Of a stretch of 64,000 nt of DNA, positions 35,330-45,840 are shown piece by piece. Source of the stretch: JACXTP01 sp963827905 (lineage in GTDB: Archaea; Thermoplasmatota; Thermoplasmata; Methanomassiliicoccales; UBA472). The translations under genes were made by a program, and so were the position numbers. Position 1 is the first letter of the stretch, and every line of letters starts with the position of its first letter. The stretch covers positions 1-64,000 of the forward strand of contig CAWHCB010000007.1 in the NCBI GenBank assembly GCA_963827905.1, read 5' to 3'. The notes beneath the pieces were generated by a model. The model was not told where the DNA came from and searched no databases. It saw only the letters and a list, made by a program, of their open reading frames with translations.

Positions 35330-36436
35330 TCATTTGTTGAGATAATGGTCGGGCACCTCTGGCTTAGGGGCGAGGGTGCTGCTGCGATGTTCCAGGACCT
35401 TCAATTGCAGGCTTGCGTAGACCTTGCTCAGCGCCTCCTCCAGGTCCTTCTTTATCTGAGCGGGCGGAGCCATGATGCGCGCGTTCAGGACCAGTCTTCC
35501 CAGTCCGTCCGAGTACCTCCCGCCTTTGATCCCGTCCACCTGGACCGAGTCGCTCACCAGGCTCATCTTCAAAGAGGCCTGTTCCGAGGTATAGATGAGC
35601 TTCACGTGGCCTATGGCCGAGGGGTCGTAGCGATCGGAGACCTCCTTCATGATCGACTTGGATAGATCGTAGACGTCCAGATGAGGTTGGGCGGCGATAG
35701 CGCTCACCCCGCTGTACCAACCCATGGTGGCCTTCTCGGTGTTGAAGAGCCTCTGGTCCGCGCCTGAGGCGGCCTTATGCGATATCTCATCGGAAAGGAT
35801 CAACTGGACCAGTTCCTCCATGTTCAAACCGCTCCGGGCGCTGCACGCGACGGTCCTCGAGTCGGGCACCTCCTGCGCCAACCTGTCGGCGACGAGCGCC
35901 ATGGCCTTCTGGTCGAGCAGGTCGGCCTTGGAGATGACTATAACCTCGGCCTCATGCACCTGGTGGGCGGGGATGAGCTTCCCCCCTCCCAGCCCGAAGC
36001 CGGAACTGGGGGCCAGCAGTTCCATGGCATGGGTGCCGTCCACCACCACGATGAGCGGGGCCACCTCGAACTCGTCGGGGTACATGTCCCGCAAAGGGAT
36101 GACCACCGTGGCCATGATGTTGGTCGAGGTCCCGATGGGCTCGGCGATGATTATGTCGGGCCGTTCCATCTGGACCAGGCTGCGGGCGCTCTTGACGAAC
36201 TCGTCGAAATGGGAGCAGAAGCAACCGCCCAGCACCTCACGGACATCGATGCCGGCACTTTTCATGAACTCGGTGTCCACCAACGCGTCGCCCTGATCGT
36301 TGGTGATGATGGCGACCGAACGGCCGTGCTTGTCCCGCAACCTTCGGGCCAGCGCGGCCGCCAAAGTGCTCTTGCCCGCACCTAGATACCCTCCGAGGAT
36401 GACGAATCTGGTCTTGGACCCTGTTGTCGCGGTCAC
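35330..36436 (-). CDS. CobW/P47K-type G3E GTPase 1
   Basis: 368 residues. Walker A is ILGGYLGAGKSTLAAALARR, followed by IITNDQGDALVDTEFMKSAG, the metal-site motif GCFCSHF (CxCS rather than CxCC), AEPIGTSTN, and the base-specificity motif VISKADLL. The C-terminal 120 residues (KLIYTSEQASLKMSLVSDSV and on) form a second domain shared with GTPase 2. G3E GTPases insert Ni, Co or Zn into proteins or aid cobalamin enzymes. The substrate is unknown. It is divided from its paralog by a regulator gene on the same strand. Confidence 0.85.
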   Translation of the reverse strand: MTATTGSKTRFVILGGYLGAGKSTLAAALARRLRDKHGRSVAIITNDQGDALVDTEFMKSAGIDVREVLGGCFCSHFDEFVKSARSLVQMERPDIIIAEPIGTSTNIMATVVIPLRDMYPDEFEVAPLIVVVDGTHAMELLAPSSGFGLGGGKLIPAHQVHEAEVIVISKADLLDQKAMALVADRLAQEVPDSRTVACSARSGLNMEELVQLILSDEISHKAASGADQRLFNTEKATMGWYSGVSAIAAQPHLDVYDLSKSIMKEVSDRYDPSAIGHVKLIYTSEQASLKMSLVSDSVQVDGIKGGRYSDGLGRLVLNARIMAPPAQIKKDLEEALSKVYASLQLKVLEHRSSTLAPKPEVPDHYLNK

Positions 36437-36484
36437 GCGCCCGGATTCCCTTAACGCCTATTTACACCTGCTGTCCGATGCCCA

Positions 36485-37105
36485 TCAGCGTATCTGGATG
36501 ACACGTTTCTTGAAGGCGCATCCATCGCAAGGTATCTCGATGGAGCACGTGTTGCCCTCTGGGATGCCCCGCAACGAGCAGATGATGGCCTGCTCCACCG
36601 TCCGCATGGGCATCTTCCGGGAGTTGGCTATGAGGATCGCCTGCTCGGTCTCGGTGAGACCGTTCTTACAGCACCCCTGGTTGGTGGTCGATTCCACGCA
36701 GCGGCGCGCTTCCGCGGGCGAGCATTGGTCACAACGGGTGCCCACCTTGTACAAGGGCCCGAAGAGATTGGCCATGGGGTCCACTATGAAGATCGCGTTG
36801 TCCTTCCCCAAGGTTATGAAGATGGTGTCGGGGTAGGCCGGTCCGATCAGTTCCATCCGGGTGCCGCGAACCTTCTGTTCCTCCACCACCTGCCAGAAGT
36901 CGTGCAGGTGGTTGTTCAACTGGTACACGAGCTGGTGATAGCCTACGTTCAGATGGTCGGCAAGATGCTGCTTCGTGATCGGTTCGTTATTGCACATGAC
37001 GTAGAGCGAGCGCAGGATGTCCTTGCGCAGAGGGTGGTTCACGATGGACGTGTACACCTCGGGGTCGATGTACTGAATTTCGATGCGGCAGTTGTTCTTC
37101 AACAA
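36485..37105 (-). CDS. cysteine-rich winged-helix regulator
   Basis: 206 residues. The N-terminus looks like an ArsR-type winged helix (NHPLRKDILRSLYVMCNNEP, ITKQHLADHLNVGYHQLVYQ). The C-terminal half is unusually rich in Cys: VGTRCDQCSPAEARRCVEST, QGCCKNGL and CSIEIPCDGCAFKK. Between them is a beta region (DTIFITLGKDNAIFIVDPMA) that could bind a ligand. The Cys could hold Zn, an Fe-S cluster or a corrinoid/metal signal. It lies between two CobW-like GTPase genes, which points to metal or cofactor control; that is inference. Confidence 0.7.
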   Translation of the reverse strand: MLKNNCRIEIQYIDPEVYTSIVNHPLRKDILRSLYVMCNNEPITKQHLADHLNVGYHQLVYQLNNHLHDFWQVVEEQKVRGTRMELIGPAYPDTIFITLGKDNAIFIVDPMANLFGPLYKVGTRCDQCSPAEARRCVESTTNQGCCKNGLTETEQAILIANSRKMPMRTVEQAIICSLRGIPEGNTCSIEIPCDGCAFKKRVIQIR

Positions 37106-37187
37106 CGTGGACTTGGACTATGATTATTTAACTTTAAAGTAACAATTTTAAAGATGTAGAAAAGTTCGGCGATCGTCGAATAGGTTT

Positions 37188-38256
37188 TCAGGTCATGCGA
37201 TGGGTGGGATTGGGTCGGGATGGTGAGAAGCACTCGTCCTCGAAGCCCTCCAAGGAGAGGGAACTCCCCTCCATGGCCTTCTGCACGCTATTCCTGACCA
37301 CCGTCTGGAGGGCCTCCGGCGAGGAGACGATGCGGGCGTTCACGGTCATGGTCACGTTCCCCTCGGAATATCTCGAGCCCTTCACGGAATCGACGGTGAT
37401 GCTGCGCAGCACCGCGCTGATCTTCACCGCGTTGCTCTCCGAGACGAGCATGACCTTGGCGTGGGCGATGTCGTCCGGTTGGTATTGGGCGGCAATGCCC
37501 CGCAGCACCCTGGTCGCCAGATCGTAGGAGTCCGCCCTGTGCGCATGGAATCGGTAGGTGCCATTGTACCAACCGAGCTCGGCCTCGGCCTGGGCATAGA
37601 TGTCATAATCGACATGGACTGGCGTCCTTCCGCTGACCCGATCGGAGCTGATAACCTGTCAGTATGTGGTCCAATCCTCGCCCGGTCATGGAGGAATGGG
37701 GCACCACCTCCGCCGTCGGGTTGATCTCCCCGATGATGTCGCGAACCTGCTCCAGCTCCTCGCCGGTGACCTTGTCCATCTTGGAGAGCACGATGAGCTC
37801 CCCTTCCTGGATCTGATGCCGGCGCAGGTAATCGCCGATGCTGTCTGAATCGAATCCCGCCTCGATGGCGCGCTCTGCGTCCACCAGGATGATGAGCGGG
37901 GCCACGGTGAACTCCCGAGGGTAAAGGACCTTCAGAGGGGCGACGACGGTGGCCAGCAGATCGGTGCAAGAGCCGACCGGCTCGGCCAGGATGTAATCGG
38001 GGGAGTGGCGCCCCACCAAAGAACGGGCGGAGAACATGAAGTCGTCGAAGCGGCAACAGAAACAGCCCCTCTGCACCTCGGCCACCTGCATACCTTGCGC
38101 CGCGCAGTACTGGGTGTCCACCAAGGCCTCGCCTTGGTCATTGGTGATGAGGGCGACGTTCTTACCCTCCTGATGGAGGGCTTTCGCGATGCGGTTGATT
38201 ATGGTGGTCTTGCCCGCGCCCAAGAACCCCCCGATGATGACTATCCTTGTGGCCAT
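37188..38256 (-). CDS. CobW/P47K-type G3E GTPase 2 (frameshifted)
   Basis: About 355 residues from MATRIVIIGGFLGAGKTTII. Motifs: ALITNDQGEALVDTQYCAAQ, the full metal-site GCFCCRF (CxCC), LAEPVGSCTDLLATVV, VLSKMDKVTGEELEQ. A frame change near 37,620-37,640 joins to the C-terminal domain AKVMLVSESNAVKISAVLRS ... AMEGSSLSLEGFEDECFSPS. It is clearly paralogous to GTPase 1, with the same two-domain layout, but differs at the metal site. The two may act as a heteromeric metallochaperone pair; unproven. Confidence 0.82.
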
Positions 38257-38312
38257 GATGTTCCACCCCGGGGCGGGAACCGCCTGAGAGGATAAATGCT
38301 TATTGCAGGGCA

Positions 38313-38801
38313 TCAGACATGTGATGAGGCCAGCAGGTCACGCGCCCAGGCCCGGGAGGCTTCCTCGGCCTCGCATGGTCAAAGGTCCCTTCATACCGAT
38401 GACCGTCCACCCGAAGGACTTCATCATGGACCTTGAACCCTCTCGATCGCAACAGTTCCCTCAGCCGGATGGCCGCCCCGTTCTCGGTCCATCTCATCAC
38501 CTTGGCCCTGCCCTCTTGGTCCTGAGGGAGATTCCAGAATGGTGTCGAACACCGCCATTGGCCGGTCCTTCCAGACCTCGTAGTCGATCCTCTTGGCGAA
38601 CCTTGCTGCTCGCCTAGACATCTTGCCCATCCGGGTAGGCGACCCGAGAAGTAGCACGTCCCCCCTGACCTCCCGTGGTTTGGTCCTTTTAAGGTCGACC
38701 AGCTCCGTCTCATGCCCGTGCTTGATCAGCTCGGAGGTCACGTACTCCGCCACCTTGCGGGTGTTGCCGTACATGGTATCGAAGGCTATTATGAAGCGCA
38801 T
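38313..38801 (-). CDS. flavodoxin-domain protein (several frameshifts)
   Basis: MRFIIAFDTMYGNTRKVAEY contains the FMN-phosphate loop (T-x-Y-G-N-T), followed by VLLLGSPTRMGKMSRRAARF and MAVFDTILE. After a shift near 38,540 comes NGAAIRLRELLRSRGFKVHD, and after two more shifts (near 38,400 and 38,360) the third frame restores the expected end GMKGPL ... EAEEASRAWARDLLASSHV. An ATG at 38,813 is an alternative start. It is a small electron-transfer or quinone-reductase type protein. The family's folding order is intact, so the breaks look like sequencing errors. Confidence 0.72.
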
Positions 38802-38899
38802 CCCTGATCTCATGGCGCATTGGGCAGGCCGGTAGATATTCGTTTTCGGACCATTCCCGAGCGAAACATTAATTCTGCAGGGGCTCCGATGTTCGATGC

Positions 38900-39443
38900 A
38901 TGACCGAAGAGGCACCCTATGATGTGATAGCGAGCTATGATGACCTCGAGGTCCGTAGGTATCCACCCATCCTCATCGCAACGGTGGAAGGGATGGACCA
39001 GAACGAGGCGTTCGGCTACCTGTTCCGATACATCTCCGGTAAGAACGAGGGGAAGCGATAAGATCGCCATGACCGTGCCAGTGATTTCCAACCAACCTCG
39101 CGGAAGACGCCTGGCCATGACCGTCCCGGTCATATCCGATGAGCGCAGGATGTCCTTCGTCATGCCGAAGGAGTACAAGTTGAGCGATCTGCCCAGACCC
39201 TTGGACCCAAAGGTGCGCATCGATGAGGTGGCGGGGAGGGTCTTGGCCGTGGTCCGGTTCCGCGGTTACGCCCGGGAGAAGGATGTGGAGGAGAAGAAGA
39301 AGGCGCTAATGGATGCCGTGAAGCATCACGGATTGAAGGCCATCGGCGAGACCTTCGAGATGTACTACAATGGACCTGGCACCCCTGGGTTCATGAGGCG
39401 GAACGAGGTGGCGGTAGAGGTCGAAGCCCCCGAGCCCTCCTGA
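38900..39443 (+). CDS. SOUL family heme-binding protein (one frameshift)
   Basis: About 180 residues beginning MTEEAPYDVIASYDDLEVRR, with YPPILIATVEG and FGYLFRYISGKNEGKRKIAM across a one-base shift near 39,060. KIAMTVPVI is the SOUL signature, here occurring a second time as RRLAMTVPVISDERRMSFVM. The end VDGPG-like segment reads MYYNGPGTPGFMRRNEVAVE. The family binds heme or tetrapyrroles with unclear role. It is divergent from the flavodoxin gene and converges on the SulP gene. Confidence 0.82.
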
Positions 39444-39447
39444 ACGC

Positions 39448-41338
39448 TCAAAGCTTTTTGAACTTGTCCACCGCCTCACCGATGCTCTGATAGTCGTTAT
39501 CGCCGATCAGCTCGGATATCCCAGAGTTGTCGAAGACGGTTTTGACCGGACCCAATACTTCTACGAACCATAACTGAAGGCCTTTCTTCTGGACCTCTAC
39601 GATCAGACGTTTCAATCCGTCGCTTGCGGTGACGTCCATCGAGCTGGTCAGGCTGAGGTCCAGCAGGACGACCTTGGCATCAAGGTTCCATGATAATAGG
39701 TAGCGGATCTCGTCCAGGACCATGTCGATGTTGACGAAATAGAGGCTCCCTTCCGGCCTCAGTATCAACAATCCCTTCTCCACGATCACGTCGGGGTTCC
39801 TCTGCTTGGAGTACCAGCCCCTCCTTCCTTCCAACCTTCCAAGGATGACCACCTCGGGCTTGGAGCTGCGCAGCATGAGGATGACGATCGAGATGATGAC
39901 GGCGATCATCAGCCCGGCCAGGATGTCCAGCATTATCACCCCGAATATGGCGATGACCGACAGGAAGAAATCGGTCGGATTGATGTGGAAGAACCGGGCC
40001 TGCTCCTTGACGTCCAGCACCGACCGCACGGCCAGAAGGATGATGATCCCCAGTACGCACAGGGGAAGGTAGTAGAACAGCGGAGTGAGGAAGAGGAGGG
40101 TGAGCAACAATATCCCGGCCGCCACCAATGACGACACCTGGGATTGCGCCCCCGCGCCCTCATTGACCGCTGAGACGCTGGTGCTGCCCCCGGAGGGGAT
40201 GCCGCTGAACAATCCCCCGATGAAGTTGGTGGAGCCGACCGCGATGAACTCCTGGTCCTTGTCCACCTCGTAACCTTTTCGCTCCCCGGCCGCCTTACCG
40301 ATGGCCAAGGTCTGCATGTAACCGATGAAGCCCACCCCGATGGCCGCCGGTATGATCGAGGCCATGGCCGTTGACGAGACCTCGGGGATGCCGGGCATGG
40401 GCAGGCCACTGGGTATGGCACCGACATAGCTGAGGTCGACATCGAAATAGCTCACCATGACCCAGGTGGCCACTATCCCAAATACCAGCGCCACCAGAAG
40501 CGCCAGGTATCTTTTTGGCCTTCTGTTCCACCAAAATGATGATGGCCAGGGAGGCGAGCGCCAGCCCGAGGGCGGCATAATTGGTCTGGTCCAAGTTCTG
40601 TAGGATGTAATAGATCTGTTGGAAGAAATTTCCATCCCCTTTGGGTATGCCTAGGACCTTAGGGAGGTTGCTGGCCACGATGGTCAGGCCTATCCCGAAC
40701 AAGAACCCCTTCAAAATGGGCTTGGAGATGAAATTGGAAATGAAACCTAGGCGCAGGACACCGGCGGCGAGACAGGCGATCCCGGCCATGAAGGCGATCA
40801 TGAAGATAAGTTGGTTGTAATCCTCCGTCCCGACCACCGCGATCGATACGGCCGTGGCGGCGGCCATGGCCGATAGGGCCGAGGGCGTCTCACCGATCAC
40901 ATGCTTGGCCGAGCCGGTCAGAGCATATAGCAATGCTGCGAAAAGACCGGCGTAAAGGCCATGGGCGGGCGGTACCCCGGCGATGCTGGCGCACGCCATG
41001 GTGTCCGGGATGATCAGGCAGGCGATGGTTATACCGGCGATGGCATCGGTCCGTAGGAATTTCTTATCGTACTTCGGACCCCAATCCAAGATGGGCAGGA
41101 AATCCTGGACCCGGTTCCTTTTCTTCCTTCCCCCCATGGACACATCGTGGCCGACCTGCTTGGCGGTCACCTGGACCACGTCCTTGATGAGGGTTGCGTC
41201 CTTGACCACCGTCTTCGCCATTCTCACCGATCCATCCTTGGCTCCGATCAATTGGTCGGTCAGGTCGGGTTTACGCTCTCCCTCCTCGGTTTGCGATGCC
41301 TCGTCCCCTGGGCCCCCCTTCGCACCTTCCTGAGACAA
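39448..41338 (-). CDS. SulP family anion transporter with STAS domain (one frameshift)
   Basis: About 630 residues. A polar N-terminus leads to the membrane core GITIACLIIPDTMACASIAG, VPPAHGLYAGLFAALLYALT and GLFSGIPSGGSTSVSAVNEG. The frames join near 40,515 (ILVEQKAKK to RYLALLVALVFGIVATW). The C-terminal STAS domain is VVLLDLSLTSSMDVTASDGL. SulP proteins carry sulfate, bicarbonate or other anions; the substrate here is unknown. The 100-residue N-terminal extension with VVKDATLIKDVVQVTAKQVG is longer than usual. Confidence 0.87.
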
Positions 41339-41498
41339 CCTTCCTCAACCCCGATAGATGGCCGGTTAGTGGCAATATGCCATTGGCTTTCAAATAATTG
41401 CTGGTAGGCATTTCATGGTAGATGCAGGTAATAAACACATACCATCCCCATCATCTCGGGTGTTAAAGGAGATAAACCGGCAAGACGGTAGCGTTTCC

Positions 41499-42068
41499 AT
41501 GAACAAGAAGGTCATTGAAAAGGGAATGCCCCCACTGGTGCTCCCGGTCTGCCTTTTGGGGTCCGTTCATGAGGGTAGGGCCAACTTCTGCACGGTGGCC
41601 TGGTTCACTATGATCGACGATGAGCCGCCCACCATCGGGCTGGTGCTTGGAAAGAAGCGCTTCACCAAGGACGGCATAGTCGCCAATAAGGCCTTCAGCG
41701 TCAACATCCCGACCATGGAGCAGGCCCAGGTGACCGATTATTGTGGCATCCGCTCCGGATACAAGGTGGACAAGTCCTCGCTCTTCACCGTACATTATGG
41801 AAAGGTGGAACATGCACCATTGATCGAGGAATGCCCCATAAGCATCGGCTGCTCCCTGTCACAGGTGCTGGAGTTCCCCGGGGTGGACATGATCGTCGGG
41901 ACCGTGGAGGAGGTCCTGGTGGACGAGGACTGTCTGGTAGATGGTAAGGCGGACCAGAGCAAGGTCAGACCCTTGCTCTATGCCATGCCTGGTGGCCCGT
42001 ATGTCGGTATGGGGGATGAGGTCGCCAAGGCCTTCAGCATCGGAAAGACGTTGAAGAAAAGGAAATGA
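41499..42068 (+). CDS. flavin reductase-like FMN-binding protein
   Basis: 190 residues from MNKKVIEKGMPPLVLPVCLL. The split-barrel flavoprotein pattern is seen in NFCTVAWFTMIDDEPPTIGL and AFSVNIPTMEQAQVTDYCGI. Related archaeal proteins bind FMN and pass electrons to iron or other acceptors; the partner here is unknown. An in-frame GTG/ATG at 41,415 would add 28 residues without family support. It converges on the M29 aminopeptidase gene with a 12-base gap. Confidence 0.86.
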   Translation: MNKKVIEKGMPPLVLPVCLLGSVHEGRANFCTVAWFTMIDDEPPTIGLVLGKKRFTKDGIVANKAFSVNIPTMEQAQVTDYCGIRSGYKVDKSSLFTVHYGKVEHAPLIEECPISIGCSLSQVLEFPGVDMIVGTVEEVLVDEDCLVDGKADQSKVRPLLYAMPGGPYVGMGDEVAKAFSIGKTLKKRK

Positions 42069-42080
42069 GGATGTTCGACC

Positions 42081-43196
42081 TCACGAGAGTCGCTCCGGGT
42101 TCAAACCCTCGAGCTCCTTGAGGACGAAGCGCCCGTCCTTCCTTATCAACACATCGTCGAAATAGATCTCGCCACCGCCCCATTCGGGCGTCTGGATGAG
42201 GACCATGTCCCAGTGCACGGTGGACCGGTTCCCGTTGTAGGCATCGTTGTAGGAGTTCCCCGGGGTGAAGTGGATCGAACCGGTGATCTTCTCGTCGAAA
42301 AGCGTGTCCAGCATCGCCTTGGTCACGTAGGGGTTGACACCGATGGCGAACTCCCCGACATATCTGGCCCCCTCGTCCGTGTCCAAGATGGCGTTCAATG
42401 CCTTTGTGTTCGATGAGCTAGCCTCGATGATCTTCCCGTCCTTGAACTTGAGCAAAATGTTCTCGAACACCTTGCCCTGATACAGGGTCTTGGCATTGTA
42501 CTGGATGGTCCCGTTCACCGAGTCCTTGACCGGGGCGGTGTAGACCTCGCCATCCGGTATGTTGAGCGCCCCGTCGCACTTGATGATGGGGATGCCCTTG
42601 ATGGAGAACCGGAGGTCCGTCCCTGGACCGACCAATCTCACCTTGTCGGTCCTCTGCATCAATGACACCAACGGGTCCATGGCCTTGGACATTCGTTCGT
42701 AATCGAGGGTGCAGGTCTTGAAATAGAAGTCCTCGAAGCCCTCTGTCGACATCTCAGCCTGTTGGGCCATGGCCGAGGTCGGCCAACGCAGCACCACCCA
42801 GCGGGTGTCCGAGATGCGCCGGTTGGTGTGCACCGGCCCCCACCAATGTTGGTTGTACAGCTTCATCTTCTCCGCCGGGACGTCCGAGGTCTCGGTGATG
42901 TTGTGCGACCCCCTCATCCCGATGTAGGCCTGTGACCGCTTCATCTTCTCCAGCTCGATCTCGCCGGTGAGCCGCATGGTCGCCTCGTCCGCGCCCATGA
43001 AGAACTTGCGCAGGACCTTGGCCGATCGTAATGACACCTGAGGGGTCGCTCCGACCTCATAGATCTTGTCCAGAAGGACCTCCACCATCTCAGTGGGCAT
43101 GTCGAAGGTCTCAACATAGACGACCTCGCCCTTCTTGAGCTTCAAGGAGTGGTCCACCAGAACGTCGGCCAATTTGCGCATGCGCGGGTCGTACAT
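42081..43196 (-). CDS. M29 family aminopeptidase
   Basis: About 371 residues from MYDPRMRKLADVLVDHSLKL; an upstream in-frame extension to 43,277 has Cys-rich residues foreign to the family. The metal-site region includes ILLKFKDGKIIEASSS, the Glu-rich VGEFAIGVNPYVTKAM, and the catalytic end SIHFTPGNSYNDAYNGNRST, VHWDMVLIQ and GGGEIYFDDVLIRKDGRF. These dinuclear-metal enzymes (AmpS, PepS, T. aquaticus aminopeptidase T) release N-terminal residues in the cytosol. Uninterrupted. Confidence 0.9.
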   Translation of the reverse strand: MYDPRMRKLADVLVDHSLKLKKGEVVYVETFDMPTEMVEVLLDKIYEVGATPQVSLRSAKVLRKFFMGADEATMRLTGEIELEKMKRSQAYIGMRGSHNITETSDVPAEKMKLYNQHWWGPVHTNRRISDTRWVVLRWPTSAMAQQAEMSTEGFEDFYFKTCTLDYERMSKAMDPLVSLMQRTDKVRLVGPGTDLRFSIKGIPIIKCDGALNIPDGEVYTAPVKDSVNGTIQYNAKTLYQGKVFENILLKFKDGKIIEASSSNTKALNAILDTDEGARYVGEFAIGVNPYVTKAMLDTLFDEKITGSIHFTPGNSYNDAYNGNRSTVHWDMVLIQTPEWGGGEIYFDDVLIRKDGRFVLKELEGLNPERLS

Positions 43197-43310
43197 AATG
43201 AGGGATTCGAAGACATCCTTCGATATTAATAATTGGCATCGGGGGCATTGCCTTCGGACTCCATTATATAATTTCAAGTCACGTTATCTATGAGGCGAGG
43301 GGGGTAGCGG

Positions 43311-44628
43311 TTGGAGGGGGCCAAAGAACAGACAGAGAACATTATGAGAAGTCTGCCGTACTACAAACTTCTCATTCTGTCCGCAGTCGTAGGTATGGTG
43401 TCGGCGTTGGTGGTCGCCACCTTCTTCTGGATCATGGACAATGGTCAGGACCTGCTTTGGGTCGAGTTGCCCAAGGCATTGGGTCAGGGGGATTACGAGG
43501 ATTCACCGATTTTGATCATTTCCCTATGCTTGATCGGGGGATTGCTGGTCGGTCTGATAACTCATTTCTCAAAGGTTAAGCCGGTCATACTCCAGGAGGA
43601 ATTGAAGGAGTTCGAAGTGGATGGAAGGATCTCGCCGAAGAACGGCATCGTCGGGATGTTAAGAGGGTTGGTGGCATTGATCTTCGGAGGCTCCATCGGC
43701 CCAGAGGGCCCGTTGGTGGGAGCGACCGCGGGGATAGGGACTTGGTTGACAGAGCGGAGGAAGGCCCCGAAGCAGGCGGTCTCTGTCGCGACCTACGCGG
43801 GCATCAGCGGCATGTTCGGTGCGTTCCTGGGCTCGCCCTTCGCATCCTCCATCTTCACCATCGAGATGGCGATGAACAACAAGAAGAACATCGGTTGGTT
43901 GATCATCATCCCGGGAATAGTGGCCTCCACCGCTGCCTACGCGGTCTTCTATACTTTGACCGGATTCGTGTTCGGAAGTGAATATACCTTCCCACCTTAC
44001 GATGGTCTGGAGAACATACAGCTGCTCTATGCCATCTTCCTTGGCCTTTTGGGTGGCGCCATCGGCATATTCACGATCTTCCTCTATCAGACGAATGAAA
44101 AAGCTCGCGGAGCCTTGGACATCAAAACCGATCCCCCTGGCCCTTTTGGCCGGTCTCATCCTTGGGTTGATCGGCACGGTCTTTCCACTGGCCCTTTTCG
44201 ATGGGGCCGCTGAGATCCAGACCATAATCAATGACGCCGTGGAACTGGGGATCGCCATGTTGCTGGCCCTGGCCTTGGCGAAGATAATCCTTCTCTGCGT
44301 ATGCCTGAGCATGGGTTGGACCGGGGGGTACATCTTCCCGTCCTTCTTCATCGGCGCCTCGGTCGGGCTGGCGGTGCACCTGGCATTCCCCTTCATCCCC
44401 GAGGTGGTATGCATGGTCTGCCTTATCTCCGGGGTGGCGGTGGCGCTTTTACGCTCGCCGATGGCCCTGGCCTTGATCGTTGCCATGATGTTCCAACTGA
44501 CCTTGACCCCGGTGATCGCCATCGCCATCGTCTCCAGCTTCATACTGACCTTGGGAACCAGCATGGTAGTGGAGAAGGAAGGGATCGGGCCTGGATATGG
44601 TCTCCTCGGCGATCGGCGCAAATCATGA
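43311..44628 (+). CDS. ClC family chloride channel/antiporter (one frameshift)
   Basis: About 440 residues. Signatures: FGGSIGPEGPLVGATAGIGT (the GxEGP-type selectivity region), SGMFGAFLGSPFASSIFTIE, and in the second frame MGWTGGYIFPSFFIGASVGL. Frames meet near 44,130. A TATA-like TTATATAA at 43,264-43,271 and a GAGGCGAGGGGGG run precede a TTG start at 43,311; ATG 43,344 is an alternative. No CBS domains follow. It moves Cl- or a similar anion; whether channel or H+ antiporter cannot be told. Confidence 0.86.
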
Positions 44629-44657
44629 GGGGGCTTCGTTCCTTGAGGTCCCTCCTG

Positions 44658-44966
44658 TCATCCTGGCCTTTCAGTCTCAGGGCAAGGGTCCAGAACCGGG
44701 ATGATATCGACTTTTACGGTTTCAGATACCTTTCGATCTGACCTGCGGAACAGTTTTGACAGGTACGTGGAAGCCTTCCTTTGGGCCTTGATCACTAGCA
44801 CCAGACCGAAAACGGCCGGGGATGTAAGGAGGCAAGCCCCTCCCAAAGGGCACCCCCCGCAGGCGAGCCCGCATGGTCCAGCGGCTAGGAACGTCAGTGG
44901 GGCGGTCGATGCCGCCAGAGCGAATATCCAGGCGTTCTCAATCCTTTGTCTTGTCATCTCGAACAT
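44658..44966 (-). CDS. small cysteine-rich membrane protein
   Basis: 102 residues from MFEMTRQRIENAWIFALAAS. A hydrophobic span is followed by AAGPCGLACGGCPLGGACLL, four closely spaced Cys beside the membrane, then a second span VFGLVLVIKAQ and a charged tail. The Cys set could bind an Fe-S cluster or metal. The start overlaps the end of the NapH-like gene by 29 bases, so the two are probably translated together and may work as a pair. Family not recognised. Confidence 0.6.
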   Translation of the reverse strand: MFEMTRQRIENAWIFALAASTAPLTFLAAGPCGLACGGCPLGGACLLTSPAVFGLVLVIKAQRKASTYLSKLFRRSDRKVSETVKVDIIPVLDPCPETERPG

Positions 44967-45840
44967 CGGTTCTCCCCCATTTGTAACTGTATGCGGTCCC
45001 AACGCATGACTTGGTGCATTCCCTGCACCCTATGCACAGGGCCGGTTCCACCTTGTGGTCCTCCCCGATGGCCCAGACCGGACATTTGGTCTGGCAGCGC
45101 TTGCACTTGACACATTTCTCGTTGGCGAATTGGATGTGGTACAACCCTACCTTGGTCCCAACCTTATGCGCCAGTCCAGACAAGGCACCCAGGGGGCAGA
45201 AGAAAAGGCACCAGCCCCTTCCCCCCACCATCAAAATGCCTCCGATGACCAGCCAAGATATGATCGCCAGAATCAGTCCAGCGTTCATCGGTTGCTCGAT
45301 GGCGATGCTACCGGTGAACACCAAGGACGAACCGGTCTCCAACAAGTAGGATGCGCAGTAGCGACAGGTGACCCCTCCATACTGGTAGGCGATCGCCTGC
45401 TGGCCAATTGCGACGGCCACCACAATGAACCCGACGAAGAAACCGTAACGCAAGCTTGCCGTGACACGAGGTTCCTTTACCCTCAAGCGTGCGTTGTCGG
45501 GCAACGGGGTGGATCGGCTGATGGCCTCGCTCATGCCACCGACCGGGCACATCCAACCGCAGAAGATCGGACCGAAGAGGAAGGCGACGAAGATGATGAA
45601 GAGTATGATGATGGTAGCAATGTAAAGGTCCACCAGCAATGGACCTGGTCCGGTGATCCAGGCCAGAGGTACACGGTAGCATATGCTGTGTATGTCCGCT
45701 GGGATGTCGCTGCCGGCAAGGGCGTTGAAGGCCTGGAACAGGAAGGCGAAGGGTGCCACTAGCAGGAAGAAACCTGCGGTCATGCTCAGGTAACGCCATT
45801 TGTTCCGCTTCAGCGTCCTTTGTCTGGATTTCCAGGTCAT
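44938..45840 (-). CDS. NapH/CcoG-like membrane ferredoxin
   Basis: 300 residues with about five membrane spans. Two membrane-proximal Cys motifs of the Fer4_5 type (FCGWMCPVGGMSEAIS and WCLFFCPLGALSGLA) are followed by two soluble 4Fe-4S motifs CVKCKRCQTKCPVWA and CIGCRECTKSCVG. A third Cys pair YGGVTCRYCASYLLE faces the other side. Such proteins (NapH, NosR C-term, MauN) pass electrons between the quinone pool and extracytoplasmic reductases. It overlaps the Ig-repeat gene by four bases and is co-transcribed with it. Confidence 0.85.
   Translation of the reverse strand: MTWKSRQRTLKRNKWRYLSMTAGFFLLVAPFAFLFQAFNALAGSDIPADIHSICYRVPLAWITGPGPLLVDLYIATIIILFIIFVAFLFGPIFCGWMCPVGGMSEAISRSTPLPDNARLRVKEPRVTASLRYGFFVGFIVVAVAIGQQAIAYQYGGVTCRYCASYLLETGSSLVFTGSIAIEQPMNAGLILAIISWLVIGGILMVGGRGWCLFFCPLGALSGLAHKVGTKVGLYHIQFANEKCVKCKRCQTKCPVWAIGEDHKVEPALCIGCRECTKSCVGTAYSYKWGRTDVRDDKTKD

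Noticed and set aside
42090..42110. CGGGTTCAAACCC looks like a tRNA T-arm.
   Set aside because: No acceptor or anticodon stem can be paired around it, and it lies inside the well-supported C-terminal codons of the M29 aminopeptidase.
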